The translations under genes were made by a program, and so were the position numbers. Positions 10,968 to 21,222 of a stretch of 64,000 nucleotides of DNA are shown in pieces (the stretch's first letter is position 1; each line of letters opens with the position of its first letter). The notes below the pieces were generated by a model. It searched no databases and was not told the origin of the DNA. It saw only the letters and a program-made list of their open reading frames with translations. The stretch is from Hymenopus coronatus (lineage: Eukaryota > Arthropoda > Insecta > Mantodea > Hymenopodidae): positions 118,617,468 to 118,681,467 of the forward strand of contig CM060888.1 in the NCBI GenBank assembly GCA_030762935.1. Reading direction: 5' to 3'.

Positions 10968-12074
10968 ATGTATTTGCACTGTCGCTTATGCTTTCAAATG
11001 CGTTTTAAAGTAATGCATCTGTGAACTTTGCAAAATCCGGAACATGTAAGAAATCTTATTGAAATATATACCAGTTATTATACACACTAATAGAAATATT
11101 TTTGCCACATATCAAAGTTTTAGATCACATGAATCTTTAAATAATACTTTTTTACTGTCTATATTCATGTTCTAATAATAGCTACGTGATGAAGTTAAAA
11201 AAAAAAAAAAAACATTTACATTCAAAAATCCAAGTTTTCATAAAAGGAGTTAAAAATAGATCCGTCATGTTATATTTTTATATATTATCCCTAATAAGTG
11301 ATGAAAAATTATTTATTTTTCAAAATATCACAATTTATTTATAAAAATTGGAGTACTTTTTCGAAAAAAACTAATATGATCATTTTCATTATTGTGCTAT
11401 CGAAAAGCAGTACTAACATTTTGAAACTAATTAGTGAAAAATTGCATTGTGTGGAACATTTTTAGTATGGAAAAGTGTTAAAAAACGATTTGCGAGAAAA
11501 TAAGGTTTAAAGTTGGGAGTGCCTATGAAAAACCATGAATCTAACGATCTATAGCTTCAGCTAATTGCTAGTCAAAACACGCCAAATACGGAAAAGGATA
11601 TAGTTTCTAAATGTTAGAATTCATGTCATTTTATTATGAAACAAAATACATTTTTAATTTTTGACTATTTTTTGTTAAATTTCACAGATGACCTTAATAT
11701 GCAATTAATGCAAGATTATATTGAAAATCACTTACCTTAGGGCTAATCTTGATACTTTTCCCCACATTGCTTTGGTGATTGAAAGTTTTTCTTATTTGCA
11801 ATGGATATTGCGTCCATTATTTTTGCTATAGTTCTTGCAGTTTCTGAGCTTCAGGTACTTACATCTGATAAAATTAACAACAAAAAAAAACTGTAACCTA
11901 ATAAAAATAAACTTAAAACTAACAGAAATCGCAAAAATAAAACGAAGCAATTAAATTGCATTTAAAAATAATTTCAAACATCACGCCACCTCCACCGAAA
12001 AACACACAACAATGAATGATGAGAATGCGCGGGAAATTATGGGCTTAGCTTACCCTATTATACTATAAAATATA

Positions 12075-12284
12075 TTATCTGTCCAATTTCCGATCGTATA
12101 TGAATTTTGGTTCTATATGCATTTCATCGATGAGTACAAAGCCAACACTCTCCTGTTCAGCGGAAAGCAATTGTGTTTCAGCTTTCGATCTCTCCAATTT
12201 CATCTGTAATGCCCTTTGATCTAACGACACCCTAAGATATTTAGTTAGAGTTATTTTTACTTTCTCTACACGTACTATGTACAT
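12075..12284 (-). pseudogene. P-element-like (THAP9-type) transposase fragment
   Basis: A 69-codon minus-strand frame whose C-terminal third contains IDEMHIEPKF (Asp at 12126-12128) followed by IYDRKLDR. This resembles the start of the RNase H-like catalytic domain of P-element/THAP9-type transposases (pattern DEM-I, then YD--LDR). The preceding 40 residues are helical and charged, as expected of the linker region. The frame begins inside an imperfect palindrome near 12258-12300 and ends in a stop, so it is a scrap or a single exon. The same segment in repeat copy 2 (about 19085-19300) keeps the Asp of this motif but has Gly for Glu and is shifted in frame. I infer a dead P-like transposon; the short length makes this tentative. 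Confidence 0.45.
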
Positions 12285-12306
12285 AGTGTATAGAGAAGGT
12301 ATTGTA

Positions 12307-12539
12307 AAATGGAAATGGCGTGTTATTTATGGACGCTCTTTAACTGCTTTGGTTCTCAGCGTCCCATTCTATATTGGGCGTGAACGATTGCTTAATTTTG
12401 CTCAGAGGCCTCTCTTATCAGGCTTGAGGTTCTTTTACGTGCCGTAAATCTACGACACGGGACCCGCGGCTTTACTTCCCTTCCGAAGGAAGCCATGCTA
12501 TGAAGTTAGCATGGTAACCATTACACCACGGAGGGCGAC
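12307..12539 (-). mobile_element. SINE-B with internal deletion
   Basis: Flanked by the 12 bp duplication GAAGGTATTGTA (12295-12306 and 12540-12551). The A-box end (CCATTACACCACGG on +) is intact. Between about 12499 and 12501 some 70 bp carrying the B-box region are missing compared with other copies; the break lies at a TA shared by both sides. Without a B box it should be transcriptionally dead. Confidence 0.88.
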
Positions 12540-12642
12540 GAAGGTATTGTATTCCACCCAAAATTTGTTACCGAGATTTCACCGGAAATACATGTTTTGT
12601 GACACTCTGAATCAAAAAAAAAAAAAAAACATTTTTGGAAAA

Positions 12643-12873
12643 ATGTCTGTGTGTGTGTGTTGTGGATTGTGTGTGTTGTGTGTGATGTGTGTTTTCTGTT
12701 GTGTGATGTGTGTTTTCTGTTGTGTGCTGTGTGTGTTGTGTGGTGTGTTGTGTGTGTTTTGTGGGTTGTGCGTTGCGTGTGTTGTGTGATGTGTGTGGAG
12801 TTGTGTGTGTTTTGTGTTGCGTGTTGTATGTTATGTGTTTTGTGTTGTGTGTGTGTGTGTGCGCGCGCGCGCG
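12643..12873. repeat. TG-rich minisatellite ending in a GC alternation
   Basis: Words such as TGTGTGTTGTG and TGTGTTTTCTGTTGTG repeat for about 230 bp, ending in a GCGCGCGC run (about 12859-12873). Alternating purine-pyrimidine DNA of this kind can adopt Z-form. The equivalent site in repeat copy 2 (about 19415) lacks the expansion. Cys/Val-rich and His/Thr-rich frames here are artefacts. Confidence 0.85.
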
Positions 12874-13330
12874 CATAGCTCAAAAAAAAAGTCCGTAAAA
12901 AACTAATCTTAGTATTTAGATTTGGTAGCTTCCAAGAATGTGACACGAAGATTTTCAAGAAAAACCCCTCTCCCCAACTACCCTTTGCATGGAACTTTTT
13001 CGAACATTTTGATTTTCACAAAAATGACTAACGGTTTTGATTAAAATATCCTATAATCAAGATATTTACCTGACAAATAAAATGTATATCTTGAATTTTC
13101 TGGGAATAGCCTCTGGACTATTTTATTCTGGATGAATTTTACATAATTTTGCACAGCTGCCAAACCGTAAGATATAGACAAAAACTTACCACACACAAAA
13201 TGTAGAGCACGTTAAAACACACAAGTTATGTAATATACATTTTTCCGTGAAGTTAATCGTCTTTGAGATATTCCTTGTTATTGGTTTCAGCTTAAACTTA
13301 TACTTTTCTTATACTGGAATTTATCAATTC

Positions 13331-14786
13331 CTGTCCATGCAAACAAAGAAACTTCAGTCACATAACAACCGGCTTTTGACTATTACTTTCACCTATGGTA
13401 CTACCTTATTTCGCTTCTACTTACAAGGAAGCAAGCAATAATACTATTTCTGCTATTCTTTTCTGTATTAGCATGAAGTAAATAGAAGCTTATGCAATCA
13501 TTTGTTGCAGAGCTGTAGAGAAAGTCATATGAATGGAACATATCAGATCTTTTTTGTTGAAAATGTATTACCGTACAAACAGCTTATAGTGCTGGATTTA
13601 TTTTCTTCAAAAACTGGAAAACACTTTATAATTTCAAATTCTTAAAATTATAAACCTTGAATTATTTGTCCTCTTATTTTGTCAAACTGTCTCTTTTCAC
13701 CTTCCTCTTCATGTTGAAATTTACAATAATGATAAGTAATTTTCTTTGCAAAAACTCAAATAAAGACCATTCTTAACACACATTTTTTTTTTTTTTAGAG
13801 TTAGTGTTGCAGCATTAATCGTATTTTCTATTTCAGTGTATCAAACAGACTCTTGTTGCATTGTTGTGCTAATTAGAGATATAACATATGATATATAATA
13901 ATAAACCCAGGAATAGGATATTTTTTCTCAGTGAAAGTTTTTTTATAAAACCCTACCAATCTGTAACAATCTTTATTACTTAATTCTCAGCTTTCGTATT
14001 CTAAGTTTCGGAACTGCATGGTGCAACGAAAATCATTCAGTAGTGCCATCAAATCCTGTTTCTCACTAGAAATCCAACAAATATGAAACATCTAATTAAC
14101 TTTCAAATAATCCGTGATGCCTAAGCCGCCGCAATGTTTCCAAGTTTTGCAGCTGTATGTGGTTTACTGAAAAGTTTATGGTTCATCTAGCAAGCATTCG
14201 TCGTTATGAACAGAATTGACGTCACTAAAAGCTTGTTCAGAAACAAGGTTCATCCCATACAGTGAACACAGTGTAAAAATATGTTACCTCTAATTCTAGC
14301 TGAGCAGTTTTTTTTTTTTTTTTGTACCAGTAAACTCTGCCGCTGCATGTGATCCAAATCCTCCCAGCTTTTCTATGTCATCTTATGAGAAAACTTGCAT
14401 TTGTTTCTGTAAGGGACTTTGCATTAGCATGCGCTATTTTGCTCCTTCACATATGAAACATATAAGAAAACCTATTGGTGAGCTTAAACACAGAAATGGA
14501 AAAAATGAACTGATTTTATAAGCAATTGTTCAGCAATAAAATTATTCACTGCTGCTGCGGTCTTATCTGTATAAAGAGGCGTTCCCATATCCAAGCCATT
14601 CGCAATTTGTAGTTGTATAAGTTCTGGATGGTCACTAAAACTCCACCCTCGTTTTGTGGCCACATAAACAGATCATAACATCTTTACAATTACAGCTAAT
14701 TCTTTCCTTTCCATTTTTTAGTATAGCTCACGAACATTTATTGAACATGTTTCTAGGATCTATTTATTGCATATTTTTACTTTCTC
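13331..14786. other. AT-rich non-coding DNA between the two long repeat copies
   Basis: No tandem order, recognisable transposon or coding domain seen; several A/T homopolymers (for example about 13783-13796 and 14309-14323). It could be the unmatched continuation of repeat copy 1, whose counterpart in copy 2 is cut off by a LINE. Confidence 0.5.
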
Positions 14787-16221
14787 TACACGTACTATGT
14801 GTTTGTGTGAGTGTGTGTGAGAGAGAGAGAGTAAATAAACTGATTTTTTGAGAATTTGCTTTTGATAGTATACTTGTGCGTTCGTAAACATTACAAAATG
14901 GACGTGTTTTGTATACATGAAAATATCTTAATTAGGACGGTGGGTGGGTCACAGCAACTCAAAGTGATCACATTACAAAACACACGTTCCATGTGAACTT
15001 TTATTACTCATGTGAGTATTTTTAACACATCCAACCAGGACGTCCTGCGGAACCTTTACCAAGTAAAGCTTCACCTGAGCTTTAGCAAGTTAAGAGACTG
15101 ATAGTAATCGTGACATGTACATGTACATTTACTGTACAATATGTATTTGCACTGTCACTTATGCTTTCAAATTTGTTTTAAAGTAATGCATCTGTGAGAT
15201 TTGGAAAATCCGCAACATGTAAGAAATCTTATTGAAATACCTACCAGTTATTATACACACTAATAGAAATATTTTTGCCACATATCAAAGTTCTAGCTCA
15301 CATGGTTCTTTAAATAATAATTTTTTACAGTCTAAATGCATGTTCTAATAAAAATTAACTACGTGATGAATTTAAAAAAAAAACATTTACATACAAAAAT
15401 CCAAGTTTTCAGAAAAGGAGTTAAAAATAGATCCGTCGTCATGTTATATTTTTATATATTATTCCTCATTAATGATGAAGAATGCTTGATTTTTCAAAAT
15501 TTCATAATTTATTTACAAAATTTGAGCACTTTTTCGAAAAACTAATATGATAATTTTCTATGATGTGCTATCGTAAAGCAGTACTAACATTTTGAAACAA
15601 ATTAGTAAAAAATTGCATCGTGTGGAACATTTTGAGTATGGAAAAGTGTTGAAAAACGATTTGCGAGAAAATAAGGTTTAAAATTGGGAGTGCCTATAAA
15701 AAGCATGTATCTAACCATCTATAGCTTCAGCTAATTGCTAGTCAAATACACCAAATACGAAAAATGATATATTTTCTTGCATTTTACAATTCATATCTAT
15801 TTACTATGAAAAAAAAAATTCATGTTTAATTTTTTTGGTGAAATTTCACAGATGTATACCTTAATGTGCAATTAATGCTAGATTACATTGAAAATCACTT
15901 ACCTTAGAGCTAACCTTGATATTTTTCTCCACATTGATTTGGTGCTTGAAAGTTTTTCTTATTTGCGCGGATTTGCGTCCGTTATTTTTGCTATAGTTCT
16001 TGCGGTTTCTGAGCTTCCGGTACTTACATCTGCTAAAATTAATAAAAAAAATTGTAACTTAATAAAAGTAAATTTTAAACTAACAGAAATGGTAAAATTA
16101 AACGAAGCAATTAAATTGTATGTAAAATAATTTCAAACATGACGCCACCTCCAACGAAAAACACACAACAATGAATGTTGCGAATGCACGGGAAATTATG
16201 GGCCTAGCCTACACTATTATA

Positions 16222-19071
16222 GGGTAGACCGGGGGAATAACACATTTTTATTTTTGTATTTTTTGCTATGATAGTTACGTTATGCATATTAGAGCACAAA
16301 ATAATTTGGAATATAACCTATGCAATGCGTATATAATGCTGATATATTACTATAAAGTTAAGTGTGTTTCACACGTTTATTGTCATTGCTACTATGTGTC
16401 GGTATTGCCCCGCATACAGGGGCAACACCGACACCCTTGCCGGGCAATACCGACATTGCCTGAAGCTTGAGAAATGAGCTGTTCAGAGTTAAACATAAAA
16501 TTTGTTTTAATAACACATCAACTAATGCATTATACAAAGAATAGGAACAATATGAATAACTGAGCTGATTTGTGGTTTAAAATGTAAACATCTCTAATTC
16601 TCAAAGAGGAAAAACCTAATAAACCATACAACAAAAGTCACATGTATAATTCTTAGCAGTATCAGATCCACTACATTCAGCATGGGCCCACTTGCCACAA
16701 GACACATCTAAACCACAGCTTTGTTGCACCAAACTCACCACAAACTAAGCACACCTCTGAATCGTTTGCAAACAGATCAACATTGTCATCTGAATCACCA
16801 TCGTCACATAACTCAGCTTCATCTACATCTTCTTCAGAAGTTTCTTCAAAAGATATCTGTCTGCGGCATGTTTTTTTCAGTTTCTTAGGTTTTAAAGTTG
16901 AATTTTTTTTTCACCCCTATTGGTTTCTTCGTTTTTTCCAATCTCGACCTTTCTGGAGTTCTTCTCTTTTTTAATTCTCTTAAGTTTGTTTAATGAGGCT
17001 ATCTTTGGGTTTTCTAATAGCTTCTCTAGTCTCAACTTCGCTTTTGCATCTTTTTGCGTCTTTTTCTTCCTTGTTTCTCCCAGTGCAGCTTTCATAGGAG
17101 TAGCAGTCAAAATTACTAAGTGTTGTTTTTTGTTACCATTTGATTTGTGTTGACTTTGCTTTTCTGTTGATTGCAGAGGGGATATAGATTGAAGTTTTTC
17201 TTTAAACTTTTCAGCGCTAGGACCACATTCATCTGTGATTTTTGGCTTACAATTTCCAGAGTTGAGACTTTTCTCAGTAGTTTCTTTAGAACTGACGTGT
17301 CCAGAAGGCTGTGAGGTTTCAACATTTAGGCCTACAGACTCCCGAATGTCAGCATTACTACTAATGTCACCAATTTCGTCAGTTATAATTTCCTGGTCGA
17401 TGATGGTTGGAGACTGAATCTACCCTTCAGGAATAAAATCTTCTTTAGCAAATTTAACAGGGTTTAGTGGACGAATTCCTGCTTTTCTGAACCCGAAAAC
17501 TCCTTTCTCCATTGTAGCTACTTTCATGTAAGCTACATTAAAAACCGACGCTATATCTAGACAGTTATCCTTTGGAACCGGTTAGTTTTTAAAAACCTGT
17601 CACACTCTGTGTTAAATGCCTTCTTAAGAGGTCCATAAAAAGTCAGATCCAGAGATTGCAGCCTATGTGATGTGTGTGGTGGTATGGAAACGACATGTAT
17701 GTGATTGACTCTACAGAACTCGTAAGTGTCTAAGGTGATATGGCTGCCATGATTGTCCATAATCAACATCACTGGGTCCTCCTCAGTAGGTTTAGTATTG
17801 TTCTCAAAATGTTTCAGCCAATCATTGCATAATTCTTCATTGGACCAACCGTTGTGGGAACACTTATAGACTGCACCAGCTGGTCAACCTCTTCCTAATA
17901 GAGGCTTTCTTGGATAAATGAACATTGGTGGAATGTATGTTCCAGAAGAACTACAAGCACACACTACAGTAATATTTCTCCCTCTTTCCCAACTTGTTAC
18001 AGAGCCCACCTGTTTTTGACCTTTTGCAGCTAGTATTTTGCCCGGCTTTTGCACGGTTGATATACCTGTTTCGTCCATGTTAAACACTCTTGTAGCCGGA
18101 AAGGTGTGTTTTTCATATACCTCTACCAAGTTGGAATAAAATAAATCTACTTCTGATTTATTGAACCCAATAACTGTATTCACACTTGTTGCTGAGGGCT
18201 GCCTTAAGCTGATTGTAGGATTTCTTTTCTTGAATCCTGCAAATCAATCCTCTCCAGCCATTCGTTTTTTTTTTTTTTTTTTTATTATTATTAAAACAGT
18301 GTTTTAATTGTAGCTGCTCTGCGAGCTCATAAGCAAATCGACTGGCTCAATCAAAGTGATGCCATAGAACATGTTGGCTAATTGTTTAAGTTGATTAGCC
18401 ATTACAGCTTCTTGGTCGGTTGTGAACACAGATCTTCTGCCTAAGGCTGGTTTTTTAGCAGAATTGGATTTTACACGGTCATGAAGGGTGATTCTTGGGA
18501 TATTTAATTCAGCTGCTACACTTTTTACAGATCTACCACTTTGCACTAATTCAATTGCTTTTTAAGGGTTTCCTGGCTCCATTTACCTCTCTCCGTTGTC
18601 CTCTTTCTCTATCTAACCATCTGAAAGGAGATAAAAGCCAAACTTTAGACTTTGGGAAACCGATTTGGAAATAAAAACGGGTGTGAAATGTCGGTATTAC
18701 CCCGGAAAGACAATATGGCGAAAACAAAAATCTGGCGGGTAAATAGTACGTTAAGCTCTAACAATATATATACTAAAACGTTCACAATTATGTGTAGTTT
18801 GTGGTGGTTTATTAGTTATACACATAAACAAAGTGGTTAAAAGCTTACCTCTCTTTATTTGTAACCCTAAATTTACTTCAAAGTCAGTAGAAATTAACTT
18901 TTTTACACCACATGAAAACTGATGTGCTTCAAGAATAGCAACGCTGTGTGCACTAATTGTTGCGTTGTCCGCAACGTAGCAGCACTATCCAACTGCGACT
19001 GGAGTTAAAAACACGGCTACAACACGGGGTGTCGGTATTGTCCAGGGTGTCGATTTTTCCCCGGTCTCCCC
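16222..19071 (-). mobile_element. pogo/Tigger-like DNA transposon, degraded
   Basis: A 2850 bp element flanked by TA (16220-16221 and 19072-19073). The termini are inverted: GGGTAGACCGGGG at the left and the complement of GGGGAGACCGGGG at the right. Just inside, the word GTCGGTATTGCCCC or close variants is repeated in both orientations (16398, 16420, 16442; 18690, 19031), like transposase binding sites. Repeat copy 1 at about 12050 shows the unoccupied locus. It contains one broken transposase gene on the minus strand. Confidence 0.9.
16616..18620 (-). pseudogene. pogo-like transposase (HTH_psq plus DDE_1), multiply broken
   Basis: Reads right to left. The likely start is the ATG at 18618-18620, followed by an in-frame TAG three codons later. 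A helix-turn-helix segment (about 18590-18420) has a frameshift near 18563. A T tract at about 18262-18285 interrupts the region between the HTH and the GEDW-GF segment. The catalytic domain shows NMDETGIS (Asp near 18073), DNHGSH (Asp near 17755) and [10 protein letters not shown] (Asp near 17647), with 35 residues between the last two. An in-frame TGA sits at 17881-17883. The region after that is shifted, then Lys-rich (17110-16892). At 16770-16620 there is a Cys/His cluster with CxxC spacing like the PHD-type finger at the end of some relatives, with another frameshift. About 660 codons if intact. Inactive and fairly old. Confidence 0.88.
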
Positions 19072-19628
19072 TACTAGTATAATATCAATATACTATATAA
19101 TATGTTATCTGTCCAATTCCCGATTTTGGTTCTATAGCCATTCCATCGATGATTGCAAAGCCAACCTCTCGTGTTCAGCGGAAAGCAATTGTATTTCAGC
19201 CTTCAACCTCTCTCCAATTCCACCTGTGTTGCCCCTTTGACCTTAAGACACCAAAATATAGTCGTTTGTACTTTCTCTATACGTACCTACTATGTATATA
19301 GTGTATAGAGGAGGCAATGCATTCCACCCAAAAATTCGATTTCACCGGATATATATGATTTAGTTCCCTTGTATCCAAAAAAAAAAAAAAAAAAAAAAGG
19401 ATTTCCAGAAAAAGGTCGTGTGTCTTTGAAAACATAACTCAAAACGAAAAGTCGGTAAAATACCAAACTTGGTATTTAAATTTAGTATCTTCAAGGGATG
19501 CGACACAAAGAATGTCAAGAAAATCCCCCAACCTTCCACTACCCTTTACATGGAACTTTTTTCGAAAGTTTTGATTTTCTCAAAAATGGCTCCAACGATT
19601 TTGATTAATATATCGTAAAATAAAGAAA

Positions 19629-20947
19629 AGAGGTACCTCCAGAAAGTAAGTTCCGTTTCAATTTATCTCCGCTGCAACGCTGCGATCGCAGATCCGCACA
19701 TGCGCGTTAGACGCTCTGTATCAAGGAGAAGAAACGTGCGCCATTTTGAGATCGCTGTCAGCCACATACGCTTTGTTGTGCTTGTTTACAATGTCGGTGT
19801 TGATTGAAAATCCCGCCGCTTGTGAAATCAGATCTGTGATTTGTTTTCTGAATGCTAGGAAAGTGAAACCAATTGAAATTTATCGGCAAATTTGCGAAGT
19901 TTACGGACAAAATACGATGAGTGATTCAATGGTGAGAAGATGGGCCCGACAGTTTAATGAAGGACGTAGTGTAGTGCACGATGAAGTACGAATTGGGCGT
20001 CCATCTTTGGTTACAGAAGAACTGGTTCACGCGATTGATGACAAAATCCAGGAAAACTGCAAGTTTACAATTAGTGCTCTCGCTATGGAATTTCCCCAAA
20101 GCTCACGATCACTAATTCATGAAATTTTTACCGAAAAACTGAAATTTCGCAAACTTTGCTCACGTTGGGTACCAAAGATACTTACTGAGCAACACAAAAC
20201 AAAACGGATGGGTAGTGCACTTCAGTTTTTAACCCGTTATGATGAAGACGGCGAAGAATTTCTGACACAGATAGCCACAGGAGATGAGGCTTGGGTTTCT
20301 TACGACACCCCTGAAAGTAAGCAGCAATCAATGGAATGGAGGCACACTTCATTCCCATCAAAGGTTAAGCCGAAACAAATCTTGACACCTCGAAAAATGA
20401 TGTGCACAGTGTTCATGGACTGGAAAGGCATCTTACTCATTCATTGATTTCTTACCGCGTGGTCAAACAATCAAAGCAGATGTTTATTGCGAGACACTTA
20501 GGAAATTGCGCCGCGCAATACAGAATAATCGCCTAGGATTTCTGTCAAAAGGTGTTGTTTTTCTTCACGACAACGCACGATCACACACTGCAAATGTGAC
20601 GAAAAACCTCCTACAGGGATTTGGCTGGGACGTGTTTGACCATCCTCGCTCCTAGCGACTTTCATCTGTTCTTACATCTCAAGTATTTCCTTGGCGGTCA
20701 ACACTACAACAATGACGAAGAGCTAAAAGAAAATGTTTCCAATTTTTTGAAGGCACAGGCGACAAACTTCTATGAAGAAGGTATACAAAAACTTGTGCCA
20801 CGCTATGACAAATGCCTGCAAAATTTCGGCAGTTATGTGGAAAAGTAGTTTAAGAGTTGTAGAATTTTGTGCAATAAATAATTATTCTGTATCTGTACAC
20901 AATTTAATTTTATTACCAAACGGAACTTACTTTCTGGACGTACCTCG
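19629..20947 (+). mobile_element. Second mariner-family transposon (mariner-2)
   Basis: A 1319 bp element. Inverted ends share TCCAGAAAGTAAGTTCCGTT (19638-19657 and complement 20919-20938). The right flank is TA (20948-20949); the left TA appears mutated to AA. Copy 1 of the host repeat (about 13070) has the uninterrupted locus. The ends differ from mariner-1 except for a shared CAGAAAGTAA, so this is a related but separate lineage. Confidence 0.92.
19791..20848 (+). pseudogene. mariner transposase, frameshift plus 17 bp deletion
   Basis: Start chosen at 19791 because the family N-terminus (IENPAACEIRSVI) follows within five residues; the upstream ATG at 19746 adds an atypical leader. The HTH half and the RWVPKIL linker are intact. 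Catalytic Asp in TGDEAW at 20283 and in HDNARSH at 20569 are present. Lesion one: a duplicated CATT near 20439-20446 shifts the frame. Lesion two: between CATC and CTCGCTCC (about 20644) the segment before APSDF is short. The distance from the second to the third Asp (20657) is 88 nt where 105 is expected, so 17 nt are lost and the DD34D spacing is destroyed. It ends at the TAG at 20846-20848. Similar to the mariner-1 protein over its whole length but clearly diverged. Confidence 0.92.
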
Positions 20948-21222
20948 TATTTACCTGACAACTGAAATGTATATCTTGAATTTTCTGGGAATAGCCTCTG
21001 AAGACTACTTTAGTCAGGATGAATTTTACGGAATTTTGCATAACTGCTAACAGTAAGAGATAGACAAAAACTTACCACACACAAAATGTAGAGCACGTTA
21101 AAACACACAAGCTATGTAATATACATTTTTGCCGTGAAGTTAATCGTTTTTGGAATATTCCTTGTTATTGGTTTCAGCTTTGAAAAATTTATACTTTTCT
21201 CATACTGGAATTTTGTCACCCA

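Larger units (their letters stand above)
10055..13330 (-). repeat. Long dispersed repeat copy 1, probably a degraded P-like DNA transposon
   Basis: Blocks at 10060-10580, 10970-12300 and 12540-13320 recur in the same order at 14805-15130, 15130-16221 plus 19074-19340, and 19310-19628 plus 20948-21222. By eye they are clearly homologous over long ungapped runs. Orientation is given as minus because the only coding scrap (12075-12284) reads that way. Terminal repeats were not identified, so the class assignment rests on that scrap. Nested within it are SINE-B at 10588-10873, truncated SINE-A at 10911-10967, SINE-B at 12307-12539 and a TG-rich expansion. Confidence 0.7.
14787..21222 (-). repeat. 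Long dispersed repeat copy 2, with nested insertions
   Basis: Second copy of the repeat at 10055-13330, in direct orientation about 4.75 kb downstream (TAAATAAACTGATTTT near 10076 and 14832). It starts beside half of the imperfect palindrome TTTCTCTACACGTACTATG (14791-14809). Repeat sequence is split into 14787-16221, 19072-19628 and 20948-21222 by a pogo-like element and a mariner, and appears cut at 21222 by a LINE 3' end. It lacks the SINE insertions of copy 1, so those postdate the duplication. Confidence 0.72.

Noticed and set aside
11740..11880. Possible host exon ending in a splice donor (AAGGTAAGTG, minus strand) shared by both long repeat copies
   Set aside because: The reading frame is not preserved between copies and no acceptor or partner exon is evident; it could equally be an exon of the dead P-like element.
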